DNA of 64,000 nucleotides from Diphasiastrum complanatum. Its lineage: Eukaryota; Streptophyta; Lycopodiopsida; Lycopodiales; Lycopodiaceae. The DNA lies in the NCBI GenBank assembly GCA_029204225.1, contig CM055100.1, positions 15,472,835 to 15,536,834 on the forward strand. The letters run 5' to 3'. Each line of letters begins with the position of its first letter. Position 1 is the first letter of the stretch. The notes below the pieces were generated by a model. The model worked only from the letters and a program-made list of their open reading frames with translations, made no database searches and was not told the DNA's origin. This document shows, one piece after another, positions 38,341 to 49,676 of the stretch. The position numbers and the translations under genes were made by a program.

Positions 38341-39110
38341 CTAATTTCCAATACTATTCACATTTTATCCAGTTTCTAAAAATCCGTCATCTTTGGTCCA
38401 ATAATTTTCACCGAAGTTTGCGAAATTTGCGACACTTGCACCTTGGCATTCTTTGCCCATATGTGTTGTAACGAAATTTGCGACAATGTTCACATTTCAT
38501 CCAACTGACACCTTCGCTTTATTTCTATTTTTTGCTACATTTTTTGCGAAAATGCCGACACCTTCGCTTCATCATTGTCACTATATTTTTGCGAAAAAAA
38601 GCCGACACCATTTTGGAATATGGTATGTTATGTAGATCCACCATTTTTGGGAACACAAAAATTGCGACACTTTAACCTTCACATTTTTTGGGATTTGCCT
38701 TCTATCCATCTTTGACCTTCGGGAAATTTGCAAAAAAAATATAATATTTTGCTAGTATGTTGCATATCATTTTGTACATACCTTTGTTTTTGTCATGTTT
38801 TCATGTCAACAGCACATTGGAAATATGCGAAAAACCCGACACCTCCGCCAATATATTTTTCGCCGATACATTCTTCACCAATATATTTTTCGCTCATACA
38901 TTTTTTTCGCCATACATTTCAACGAAGAAAGCGACAGTATTTGCTTCCAATATCATATACATTGTTTCATAGATTGTGTATATTCTTTATTTTTGTAGTT
39001 CAATACTCAAAAATGTCGAGCTGAACTTTTGCGAACTGAGCGAAGCATTTGTGTTTTTATTTACTTTTTATTTATTTATTTATTTTTGTTCTTTAGGACT
39101 AGATACTTTA
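38341..39110 (+). other. Non-coding segment with repeated gcgac/ttgcgaa motifs
   Basis: A T-rich stretch in which gaaatttgcgac, tttttgcgaaaa and gccgacacc recur many times. It separates integrase from the additional ORF and may be an intergenic or promoter region of the element. Confidence 0.5.
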
Positions 39111-39114
39111 TTGT

Positions 39115-40622
39115 TGAGTCTGTACCTTCAAAACGAAGGACACGGTTTGCCCAGCTGCAGAATTCTGCAAATATGCTGACGAAAGACAACCAAATCTATA
39201 AGAAACAGGTCGAAGAGGCAATTCTATGACGGATAAGCGTCGAAGACACATTGGGAGCCTGTGTATCTCATGGGAGATAGAGGATCAACCCAACAGCTTG
39301 GAAAGGTATACAAGAAAGAATTATCCAAACCTTTCAGCTGCAATATTTGCAATCCCGGATGGTTGCTTATGAGAAATTGAAAGAAGAACTGGAAGAGGCT
39401 AACTTTCAATCAGGCCAAATCTAGAATTTTGAAGACGAAGAACCTGTCCAACGCCAGGACCAGTCTATGCTGATGGATGAGCCAACCAAAGATATATCAG
39501 AGAAGGCCATCCAGACAGATATCGTTTTTAAGTAAATCTAGAAAGATCAAGAGGTGCAGACTGACCCTGAGGATGCTGTGAAGCCAAAAGCAATCAGAGA
39601 CACAGCTACTGCAGACCAAACAACAACACTAGCAATCATTTCGCATCACACAGTGGAGCTGTCGAGAGGAAGAACAAGGCAGTGTATTCGCTACTAAAGA
39701 CAGAATTTCAGACATTCTAGCAAGAACTAACATTTTTTCTTCCACCTTTTTGTAGTCCAGAACTCCAGTGGAAAATGGATTATCTTCTTTTACCTAAACT
39801 TTTTGGTCATACAAAAGAACAATGGGAAAGCCCTTGGACTTTTTCTAACCTAAACACTTTTAGGGCCAAACTAACAGTGCACCAAAAAGGTATCCTTACT
39901 CTTGCCATTGTTCAGAATAAGTTCAATGTGCAAACTAACTATATCCATGTTGTTATAGGATCTTTGTATATATATATTTTAGAATACCTAAAAACATTTG
40001 AAATCAATATTTTTGAGTATCGGAATAAGCTAGACTCAATTAACATTTTTGATGTTAAAGAAGATGTCCCTAGCCCTAATCCAATTCCTTCTAGAATCTC
40101 CAGTCAGCTATTATTTCCTAATTTGTGAGAAATCTACACAGATTGGGAAACTAACTATTCTCATTATTTGAAAGAAGTTAAAGCAAATAATATACTTCGC
40201 TCCACTAATCCAATAACTAGACCATACCATACTTACAATTATGTAGATATTGGTTCTCTCATTTCATATGCCCTTTTGTCCATTCAACAATTGTACATTA
40301 AAAAAAAATTCTCAAAATATACATATGCAACCCTCTCACTAACTGTCCCTTTGCTGAGATGTCTGAAATCTTGTCTGAGGATAGTTGGTACACTCATCTC
40401 GAAAATAACACATTGATCGACAACCCCTTTGCACCATTGGGAAATCAAGAAATGGGAGGTTATCCAAATTTATCATTTCAGGAAGATTACAACCAGAAGA
40501 ACAATTATTACCTTGCTACAAAAGGGATGACCTTAGAGCAAGTCAATGAAAAAAATGAGGTCCGAGCAAAGGCTTTTTTCCATAGAAAGCCAGCCAGCAG
40601 GAAGCGACAAAGAAGAATGTAA
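39115..40622 (+). pseudogene. Unrecognised extra ORF between integrase and 3' LTR
   Basis: Pieces of one probable reading frame with a few stops: a charged, coiled-coil-like N-terminal part (QLQNSANMLTKDNQIYKKQV, YEKLKEELEEANFQ), an acidic middle with repeated IQTD/VQTDPED, a hydrophobic part at 39775-40128 (MDYLLLPKLFGHTKEQWESP), TNPITRPYHTYNYVDIGSL, and a basic end KPASRKRQRRM at 40590-40622. The stop lies about 30 bases before the polypurine tract, so it sits where envelope-like or other additional ORFs occur in some plant gypsy elements. I do not recognise the family. Confidence 0.5.
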
Positions 40623-40665
40623 GCAATTTGTTTGCGAGCCGCTGCACAGCTGAGGAAGGGGATAT

Positions 40666-41170
40666 GTGGAGCCTCATGATCCCACATTATCCAAAATTAT
40701 TGTTTATATTGTAAAAAGTTTCAATTTTTATATATGTAAATGTGCTATAGTGCCTAAATTCATGTAAAGGCCTATTTGCACTTTGTAAATTGACATCTAG
40801 GTTAGAACTCATGACGTTTTGTGTGACGTTCTATAGAGACGCAGTAGCGGATCTCAACCAACATCTTAATGGTTGGTAAACGACATCGAGGCTGATGATC
40901 GTTCCTATAAGGTCAACACTTCGTGCCATTGTACTTACGCATTTGCACAGATTTGAGTATCAATAGAGAGAGAAGAGAGCCATTTTCTATAAGCTTGAGC
41001 ATTCTTTTCCTCTGTCATCTTTTACAGCATTACTTTCTATCAATTGAGCGAATACACTCTATATGATCTGTAACTGTTTGTGATACTTCTCTGCCTGCAT
41101 CACATATATTTTTCATGTTTTATTGAATTTCAGACACTCTAACGTGGATTTTCAGGCATCACCAGAGAGC
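40666..41170 (+). repeat. 3' LTR of the gypsy fragment
   Basis: Starts tgtggagcctcatgatccca after a purine tract. It contains a likely transcription end region near 40920-41000 (agagagaagagagcc). The right boundary is a guess because no second LTR is present for comparison. Confidence 0.5.
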
Positions 41171-41574
41171 GACAATTTGCAGAGAATTAGCCAAAGCTGT
41201 TAAGCATAACCATAAGCAGAACTTCTTTCAATTATGAATGAGCTATGTGTTCAGATAATGAACTTGTTTGATGCTCTCATCTATTTGCTTCCTATGATAA
41301 GAACTGATTCACTGTATTTGATTAAGAGGAATCATTAGCCAATACGATTCTGTTTGATGAATCTATTCACTAGTTGCTGTATGATTTAATTGCTTACTAT
41401 TATCTGAAGAGCTTGAAAGATAAAGTAATTTTATAATTAGAGACCTTGACCAAATCGTTTCACCAATGGTGTTCTTGGATGCCAATTTACCCAAATATCT
41501 TCGAAAAACTAGATATGTCGCTGTAGTATTCATTGTGAATATTACACATTGCATTCCATTTACCATCTTACATA

Positions 41575-41700
41575 CACTTAGATGGTAGCTGACATTTTTA
41601 CAAAGGCCTTAAACAAAGGTCTGTTCGAGAAACAGAGGAGCATTTGGAGTCGTCAAGCTATCATTTTTGTTTCTATTGCCAAAGCCTTGCTAGCCCTCCA
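41575..41700 (+). pseudogene. Copia RNase H C-terminal scrap
   Basis: Reads MVADIFTKALNKGLFEKQRS, the standard end of Ty1/copia polyproteins (ADIFTKAL). The sequence upstream (41440-41570) is compatible with the preceding residues but shifted. No LTR was located, although 41700-42700 holds repeated ttcgcgaac-type motifs that could be LTR. Confidence 0.55.
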
Positions 41701-42796
41701 CTCTGATTTTGACAGAAAAGACATGAAACAAAAATGTTCGCGAACAATTTCGTGACACAAAATCATTCTTGCTCCACGAACGACCAAAAAGATCAGCCAA
41801 GTACCAAGGGGTACAAGTATTTGATCAGATATAATGACATCAACAGAAGTACTCTAGATCATGGCTAATCTGCCACGCTTATAGTTCGTGATTAGTTGTA
41901 GATGTTTAATCTTTCTGATCTAGAAGTTACATGACGTGACACGAAAAAGTTCGCGAACTATATACTTTCTGTTTGATGCATAATACTATAAGACAAAAAT
42001 ATACAGAATACATGTCCGCCTATGAGCGAGACAATTTTGTAAGAGGATCAACAGATCTAGAAGTTTGCTAGTAAGCAAGACATTATTTGTGAGAGAACTG
42101 TATTTTTCTCACGCCAATTGACTGTGTGGTCTGTCGCACAATGCTTGAAAAATCAGAAGATCAATAAATAGTATTGTAGCTGTTATGCACATATTATTTT
42201 AAATGATTGTATGATCTCGAATGAATATTTGTCTGTTACTATTTGTGTATCTGATTCACTTGTTTATTCAATTTCGCACATTGATTCGATTTTATTGAAT
42301 ATTATAATAATTTATAATGTAGATCAGCAGTGTCTGTCTACATTTTAGAAGATTGTAGGAATGATATAGCCGGTAGTGACCAACAATCATATATGAATTC
42401 CACACAAACTAATTTTATTCGCGAATGTTTTTGCTTCATGTTTCATTTCGTTTTGCTTCGTGATCACTTGGCTATAAGCGTAAATCAATTTCAGAGCTCA
42501 CTTAAGTTTCGTTTCGTTTCGTTTCGTTTTGTATAGTTTTGTTTTGTTTTGTTTCATTTTTTATCATTATAGAGCTTGATTGATCTTTTTCGTGAATTCT
42601 TCTCTTTCGTCTAGCTTCGCTTCATTTCGTTTCGTTGCAAAGCCTAACTGGATTGCGAATTCTTCTCGAGCAAAAATTATTCGTAATCAGAATAGTTTCA
42701 CGAAATTGTTCGCAAATTGTTCGAGAGATTTCTACAAGATTTTTTTTTCCACCATATAATGTTGAAAATTATATGCTAGCCCATTACACCTGATGT
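41701..42796. other. Gene-free stretch with short repeats
   Basis: Contains recurring gttcgcgaac/ttcgtgaca motifs and a pentanucleotide tract. No gene was recognised. It may be the 3' untranslated region and LTR of the copia scrap. Confidence 0.4.
42506..42556. repeat. (GTTTC/GTTTT)n microsatellite
   Basis: Five-base repeat gtttc changing to gttttgtttt along its length. Confidence 0.85.
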
Positions 42797-44747
42797 TTAG
42801 CCGTTGTTAACACTGCCTGTCTTAGTGATTTTCATGCAGTACAAACAAGGGTCTTTAGAGTTAGCGCCATGAGATACATTGAATATACATTTTAATGTCT
42901 TCAGATCTCCTGCTAAATGCCATTCAATGTTGAAAGTGCCAATTCCAGGAATATTGAGTGGAACTCCCTCCATGTGATTTTTTATGGTGGCAAGATATGA
43001 TGTTCTATTAAATATCCATGAGAGAATGTTATGGTCTTCTTTCAGCACCTATAAGAGAATACAAAAACGTGATTAGCCTCATAATATTAACACATAGAAG
43101 ATTTTAGATATGAAATCCATATTCAAATGATTATCCCTATTTATTTTGCAAATGAACTACTATACCTGAAATGCTGCCAACCACCAAATATCATTTTCTG
43201 ATTGAACACTGAAATTGAGGCCTTCTGAGTCTTCTGAATTTGAAAGTGCTCCATTCATGATCGTGAGACTGAATCTTTCCATTTTTTGTCCTTTTATAGT
43301 TTCAGACTCATCTAACTTGAGAACAACTATCAACTTGTTATTGACATTCTCATTTGCAATACCGTAAAAATTTATGATGAATGTTAATAACTGATTAATG
43401 TCAATAAATAAATTGTTGGAATTGTTATATGCTAGACTTTCTCCTTTCGAGCAATACACTTCATTGATATGAGATGGATTACCAACTATTGTCTGCATAT
43501 CATGGTTTAACATGTCTTTTTTAAAAAAAAGATGAAATGGTCATGGGATTGGAAACTTTTTAATATTTACTTGTGCAAATGCCTCCTTTATCATCTTAAA
43601 CATTGTTGCATATGCTTCTTTACTGATGCTAGAAAAGTCACATGTCCCCTGAAGCAATGTAGTGTCTAATATTTTTCCAACTTCATCCATAAGGCTATCA
43701 GTAACTGAAGCCTTAATCTTTTTCATTTTGTTATTATTTAACATTGTTTTCATAGATTTAGAGTCAAGATAGAGTCTAGTGAGTGTCCAATTGAAATCTC
43801 ATCGGCCAAATGGTCTTCAACAACCAATGCTGATCTGCATTGCAAACATAATGTTCATGAAAATGTCAGTAGAAATTAGGACACTCATAGTATTCACAGC
43901 AGTATATAATAAGCAAATCAACAGAAAGTTGAAATGAATAAATAACAAAATTAGTGATTATGAATAAATCAAAAAGTTCAAGCAATTTTCAGTACCAAAT
44001 AAGCTTTAACTTACTTGAATGCATGGATTCGTCTTTTTCTATGACCTCCTTTGGATGATAGATCACATATATCCTTGTTTACCAGCCTTTTCCTCTTGTT
44101 GCTTTGGACCTTTCTGTTGCGCACATCCATATCTTTAACAAGAGACAAATATGAGATACGCATGGATTGAAATGCAATTTTTATCTCCCCATTACTAGTT
44201 GTATAATGATGCAAAGAAGATTTCAATCTTTGGATCTCCTCCTTGAGCATCTCATTTTCATCCAAACAAGTTTTCATCTTTGTAGATTTTTCTTCGCACT
44301 CCTTTGATATTTTTCTTGATTCCTCTTCCAAATAATGTATTCTTTGCATTGAATGTGCATTCACATAGAACATCAAATCTCACAGTAATCCAAAAGGTCA
44401 TTTTTACCATGACACATATAGATTATTAAATGACTCACCGAATGAAAATCTGGATGCTGCAATGAACATGGATCAATAGGATACAATGTTCCTGATGACC
44501 ATAAATCTACATGTTTTAGCTTTTCCTCCTTGTATCGGACCATATCAGAAGTTGACAATTTGGGTTGCTTTGAATTCTCGTCCTGAGCGGAGCATATTCT
44601 AGTGACAGATCCACATGAAGATGATAAAGCTTTGTCATCAATACAATAATATAGTAACAAACAACACAATGACAATAACAAAGCTGGAGATGGCGCTAAC
44701 GACTCTACTGGAGATAGAGATGGCGTAGGTTTTTTCATAAATGTCAC
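42797..44747 (-). pseudogene. DDE-like transposase gene, copy 1 (5' half only)
   Basis: Minus-strand exons, approximately 44440-44747, 44011-44376, 43541-43753, 43166-43513 and 42797-43048. In order: a Ser/Pro-rich leader; a coiled coil (IHYLEEESRKISKECEEKST); a basic tract (SNKRKRLVNKDICDLSSKGG); MIKEAFAQVNIKKFP; LIVVLKLDESETIKGQKMER with a candidate first catalytic Asp; and EWHLAGDLKTLKCIFNVSHG then PCLYCMK with a candidate second Asp and a CxxC. The copy stops just after CLYCMK, where its partner at 53650 continues. The intron after WWLAAFQ (43049-43165) is at the identical place and phase in both copies, so they share ancestry as spliced genes. Confidence 0.65.
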
Positions 44748-46710
44748 TCCTAATTCAAATTTCTATGTGTTCCCAACTATTGGGAGGGAATATTTCAGCA
44801 TTTTGAAAAATTATATTCTAACAATGGTTAAACACCAGTGAAGTTTGATGTGACTAAACTAAGGTACATTCATTTACATGGAAAGTAGTGCGGGCAGATG
44901 CGTAAAGAAGTTAGAAAATGATATTATAATTACTTTATAGTTATTTTTCTCTCTCCTACATGGCATTTCTTATAGGGCTCTCTTTGGGCCCGTATTTTCT
45001 CTAATGATATGGAAGTACAATTGATCAATTCTGATTGAAATTGAATCCAGTAGGGCCAATTTACTAAATTTAGTTCATTTCATGGACAATTCAACAAACT
45101 GAAAAAAACTGAAAATTTTGAGTTTTCGGAATTTATTTTTTTTAAAATTTTTTTTACGTAAATTTGAAATTCATCCAAAAACAATGTCAGTATATAGGCA
45201 ATCAAAATCGAAAAATCAACATACTATTCAATTCCTAATCATACTAACATAATGTCAGTCCAGCATGCAAAGCATGCGACATTAACTGCTTTTTTGACAT
45301 TATGAAATTTTTACGTGAATTTCAGTTTTACAGAAATTGTCGGTCTATTTCCCTGATTTGTGAGGGAACCGTAAGAGCATATTTGTATAACCACTTAAAA
45401 CGACCGTAAATATCTCATGCATGTCGAAACACTCTCAAAATCAACATGTAATCAATCCATGCAAGCACAACACCACACTTTACAGAAAGAACAAGCATGC
45501 AATTCAAACATTTATAGATTTTGACAATTTTGCTCACAAAACTGCCAGAATTTCAAATGGCCATATCTTGAGCCACCAAATTAGGTCTTGTAAAGCACAG
45601 TACGGAGGGAGACTAAGTGACCGAGATGACTGCCACATCAGCTTCACATGATCAAAGCATCACAAAATCTGTAGTAGGCTAGGCCTGTGCATCCAAGAAC
45701 GTGCAAACACTGCCCCAAGCCCAAAAGCGATGTTACCAACAGTCTTAAATGGTCTATTAGACTTTTGTGAAGCATTCATACATGTCCTAAGAAGCAATAT
45801 GGGCTGAGAACGAAGATTTCTTGATTTGTAGAAGAGATTTTTGCTTCAAAGTTGATGGAGACAAAGCATAAGGCCCTGACCATCAATTTACAGGTCTGAT
45901 AGCTTTTTGGACAGGTCATGAGGAGCACTAAATCGGTTGTAAAATTTTCCAGTATGATTTTCTTATGGATTGAGAGCAATCCATCCCCAAAAATCACCAA
46001 AAAAGACTCTTGTTTTTTGGGGGGGGGTTTTTCGGCCTTCTACAAGCTCAATTCAAGGATTTCTTGGATCTAACTTTAGGGAAAGCTTCAAAAAACTTTG
46101 ATTCAACTTTTGGCAAGATCCACAAGGCATTTTACAGCATCCTAATATCCAACTTTATGTAAAGGTAGCAAAAAATATGATTTTTTACTATTTTCTGTTT
46201 TTTTTTTACCATAAAGTGGAAATTCATGACGTGCAACTCTTTCTCACCCACATGTAGCTCAATTTACAGGATTATAGCCCATCCTAATGACCTGATATTG
46301 CTGGATTTAAGCTCTTACTATCAATTTTTAGCTAAAAACCATGAAAAACAAGCAATTTTTGACCAAAAACATAGCCTAGAACCATGACTCATGGCAAGAA
46401 CTGGCATGCATCATCAATTTTATCATTATTGATCCCTATAATGAAAGTACAAAAATTCAGATCTACCAAAGACTTGAGCTACATAGGCAGAAGCTCCAAA
46501 AAAACATCACAAATTGGCTTTCATGGACAACCTTCCATAAAACTCTAGAAAATTTTGAGAGAGACGGATCTTAATGACATGCAAATGAAAACTGGGAGAA
46601 TTCACCCACTTGGAATCTTGTTCTCCACCTGGATGAAAATACCAATTGATCCACACCAAAAATTCAACTAAAAGCAACACCACTCCAAGCTCTCCGATCT
46701 TCGTAAGCCT
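44748..46710. other. Gene-free stretch, possibly LTR-element internal DNA
   Basis: No coding signature was found. The right part, adjoining the primer-binding site at 46711, would be the internal region of a minus-strand LTR element, but no gag or pol is readable. A G tract lies at 46019-46028. Confidence 0.4.
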
Positions 46711-46724
46711 TGCTCTGATACCAA
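46711..46724 (-). other. Primer-binding site of an orphan LTR element
   Basis: On the minus strand this reads ttggtatcagagca, an exact initiator-Met tRNA type site, directly after the LTR end. Confidence 0.8.
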
Positions 46725-47202
46725 TGTAAGGGAAAGCTCCTCAAGACCCTGCTTACAAGACAAAACACAAGAGAACACATTGTGGAGAAACCACCCAACC
46801 AAGTAGAAGCAATTGATCAATCTCCAGAAGCTTCACCTTCGAGCCAAGGAATAGGAAGCAAGAATAGAGTGAGAGAACCTGGCAATGAACACCAAAATGA
46901 ATGGTGGAGTAGGGAGAGTTTCCACTAGTTATATGGACCCAAGACCACCCTGTGCATGCAGCCATGCAAGGCCTAAACTCCCCAATTAAGAAATTCCATT
47001 GCTGTTGATACTCTACAAATGCATTGACAGTCCTAAACCATGTAGTAACTCCAATTAGTGTGTCTAGGCCTCACAAGGTTATTAATTACTTTATGGGTCC
47101 CATCTAGTATGACATGGTGTAACCAATAATTTTGAGTTCTAGAGGATCGTGTATCCAAGTCTAGGATCATATTGAATCCTATATTCAGGATGTGACATAA
47201 CA
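46725..47202 (-). repeat. Orphan 5' LTR (minus strand)
   Basis: 478 bp. On the minus strand it starts tgttatgtcacatcctgaat and ends ccttaca, directly followed by the primer-binding site. No second LTR was found, so the element is truncated or its partner is unrecognisable. Confidence 0.7.
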
Positions 47203-49676
47203 CTAGGACAACAATTTCCAATCCTTCGAGACAAGAGTAACGAGCCCCCTTCAGGTACCATCAATCAAAGTGAAAGAGTAGTTGAAGTTTCTAGCAAAAT
47301 ATTGAACTAGAACGTCAAGAAGAAAGCGACTAAGCTTGGATTTTTAGAAACAAAAGATAATATTCGAGGGTACGAAAGATGAAAGATAATGGCAAAGGAG
47401 GGATCAATCGATGTGAGAGTTCTAGCCTTAAACATTCCAAAAGAATATTCATAGAGGAAGCAACAAATGAGGGTGGGGGAGGAGGAGTTTAGATTTCTAT
47501 TGTAGCCTTGCACACCAACGTGCTAGCTTTTAGAGATCCATGTGATTTTTTTTATAATCAATATAGACCTAAAAAGTCACTTGATAGATTCATTTAAGTG
47601 TCTTTGTACCCTTAAAATATAGGTTTATTTTAATCATAAAGAAGTGTTTACGAAGCTCTAAAGGCTAGTCAATGTGCTAGCCTGAAAAATAGAAATCTAT
47701 AAAAACATTATAAAATTAAAACTAAAACTAAAAAGAATTTGGAGCCAACTTTGCTAGCACGCTGCCATGCTAGCCAAATCAGCTCCAAAAAAATATTAAA
47801 AAAAATTAATTATCAATTTTCAATTATTTCAAAGAAACGAATTTACTTTTTAAGTTAGCACAGGCCGACGTACTAGCTTTTGCAGCACCATGAACATTTT
47901 TCCACAATACAGATAAACCTTTATTTAAAAGGTAGCAAAGTGTATTTTGATGGACCTATCTAATATTTAATGGCTAGTGAAATTTTCAACTATGTACCAA
48001 ACCACAATCCTTATGTATAGAAAATCATGTGATGGCGCTAGCACACCATGTGCTATCTTTTGTTGAATCATAAGCAGAGAGAGATTCGCAAAATGCCAAG
48101 GCCCATCTCAAAGTCTTTATAAATGCACCAAGTTTTAAGATGATTTTCAATAAATTTGATATCTAAATTAAAGGCAAAATACGCATGCTCTTGCTAAATG
48201 GGTTTTTTACTCATGGTATCTAAATTGTTGTATTTTTGCCACTCAATAAGGAATATCTTGTCTATGTTTTTTGTCATCCCATGTCAAATTTCAAATTTCG
48301 GACAATTTTTTGCTATTTATCTATGTTTTTTTTTTATTAAAAAATAGTTAGTACTTGGTAGTCAAAATTCCAAAATTTATTGCCTTGCTTTAATCTGATA
48401 CAATAAAATTTACAATAATTTGTCATAATTTTGATAGCATATTTAAAAATATTAGTAACTAGATGGAATTCTATTTGTTTAACTTCATTATATTTATAAA
48501 TCTATACTAGAAAAAAATTGCATATTGTGTAATTATTTAGCTATTTTATATTTTGCAAAAAAAAGTTAATTTCATGTTCTCATGTTTTAAAGGCCTAGTT
48601 TCGAAAGAAAATGAGGTGAAGCATAAAACTGAGAGAAAATAGAAATCATGATAATATTGCGAGCTTGTGTTCTACAACGATAAACGATCCTTTGGCATCA
48701 AGTGCACTTCATATGAAGAATCAATCCTACCATGTTCCCATGAGATTTAACTTGAATCATTTTGAATTGATGACAAAACAAGATTAGTCAGTTGAATAGA
48801 GCTCTTGCCAGATTATTTGAAAAAAAAAAATTTAATATTGGAAGGAATGGGAGAAACATTCAATTGTTTTGAATTGTTGAGAATAGATTTGAAGCCATAG
48901 TTGGAACTATGCATCTTCCATGCATCATTTCCAAAGTTGCCCATTAGATCAGTTGTTTGGAAATAGAAAGTCACCTCATTCATTAAGCCAATCCACAAAT
49001 CCATGTGAGTTCAAATGATGGGGATATGGCACATGAGCTCATTTGTATTGTGTGTATTGATTGGCAATTTTTGAGCCATTGAGAAAGGCTAGGGAACTCA
49101 AGAATCATACATGAGTGTAGAAAAAAATCTTAATACTTCACATATATGTTGCGAAAAAGCCCTGCAAACACGCCTCAACAATATTCATTACTTGGCTCTC
49201 AATTCCATTAGTACATCCCCAACAAGTTTGATGCTCATCCTTTTTCTAGTTGCATTTGGGTTTTTTTTAGGTGCAAAGTCTTTGATCATCTCACATTATC
49301 TTAGCACTTGTAGGAAAATCAATCTAAAGTCACAGAATTATGCTATCTCATCTAGATTTTTTCTCTTCTATGTCCTCATTTGTGTGGTGGCAGATTGGAG
49401 TAGAACCTCTGACCTCAAGGAGAACAAAGGGAATCCTAACCAACTCACTAGTTATTGGAGGACTATACTACTTCAACTAACTTGTGACACAACCAAGTGC
49501 AAATAAAAAGTCTTTATATCAAGCTGACCTTATCTCTGATATCAGGCTCATCTTCTACAGACATGTGGATGTGATTGGGGATTTTCCTTCCCTTTTTCAG
49601 AAAAAGAATTCATCATGGCTACAAGAAAATCAAGCTTTCCAAGCTGAATCTTGAGCTACAATTTGAAAGGCATGTC
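47203..49676. other. AT-rich gene-free stretch downstream of DGAT2
   Basis: No gene or element was recognised. The right-hand 150 or so bases will include the DGAT2 3' untranslated region. Confidence 0.45.

Larger units (their letters stand above)
36125..41170 (+). mobile_element. Ty3/gypsy element, 5'-truncated, with extra 3' coding region
   Basis: It starts inside pol (reverse transcriptase) with no gag or 5' LTR, contains a deletion that removes RNase H, and continues through integrase to about 38340. A 2.3-kb region with a further ORF then leads to a polypurine tract ctgaggaagggga and an LTR starting tgtggagcc at 40666. Stops and shifts are common. The right end of the LTR was not fixed. 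Confidence 0.75.

Noticed and set aside
49111-49506. 131-codon plus-strand frame near DGAT2
   Set aside because: No recognisable motif or gene structure; probably chance in AT-rich DNA.
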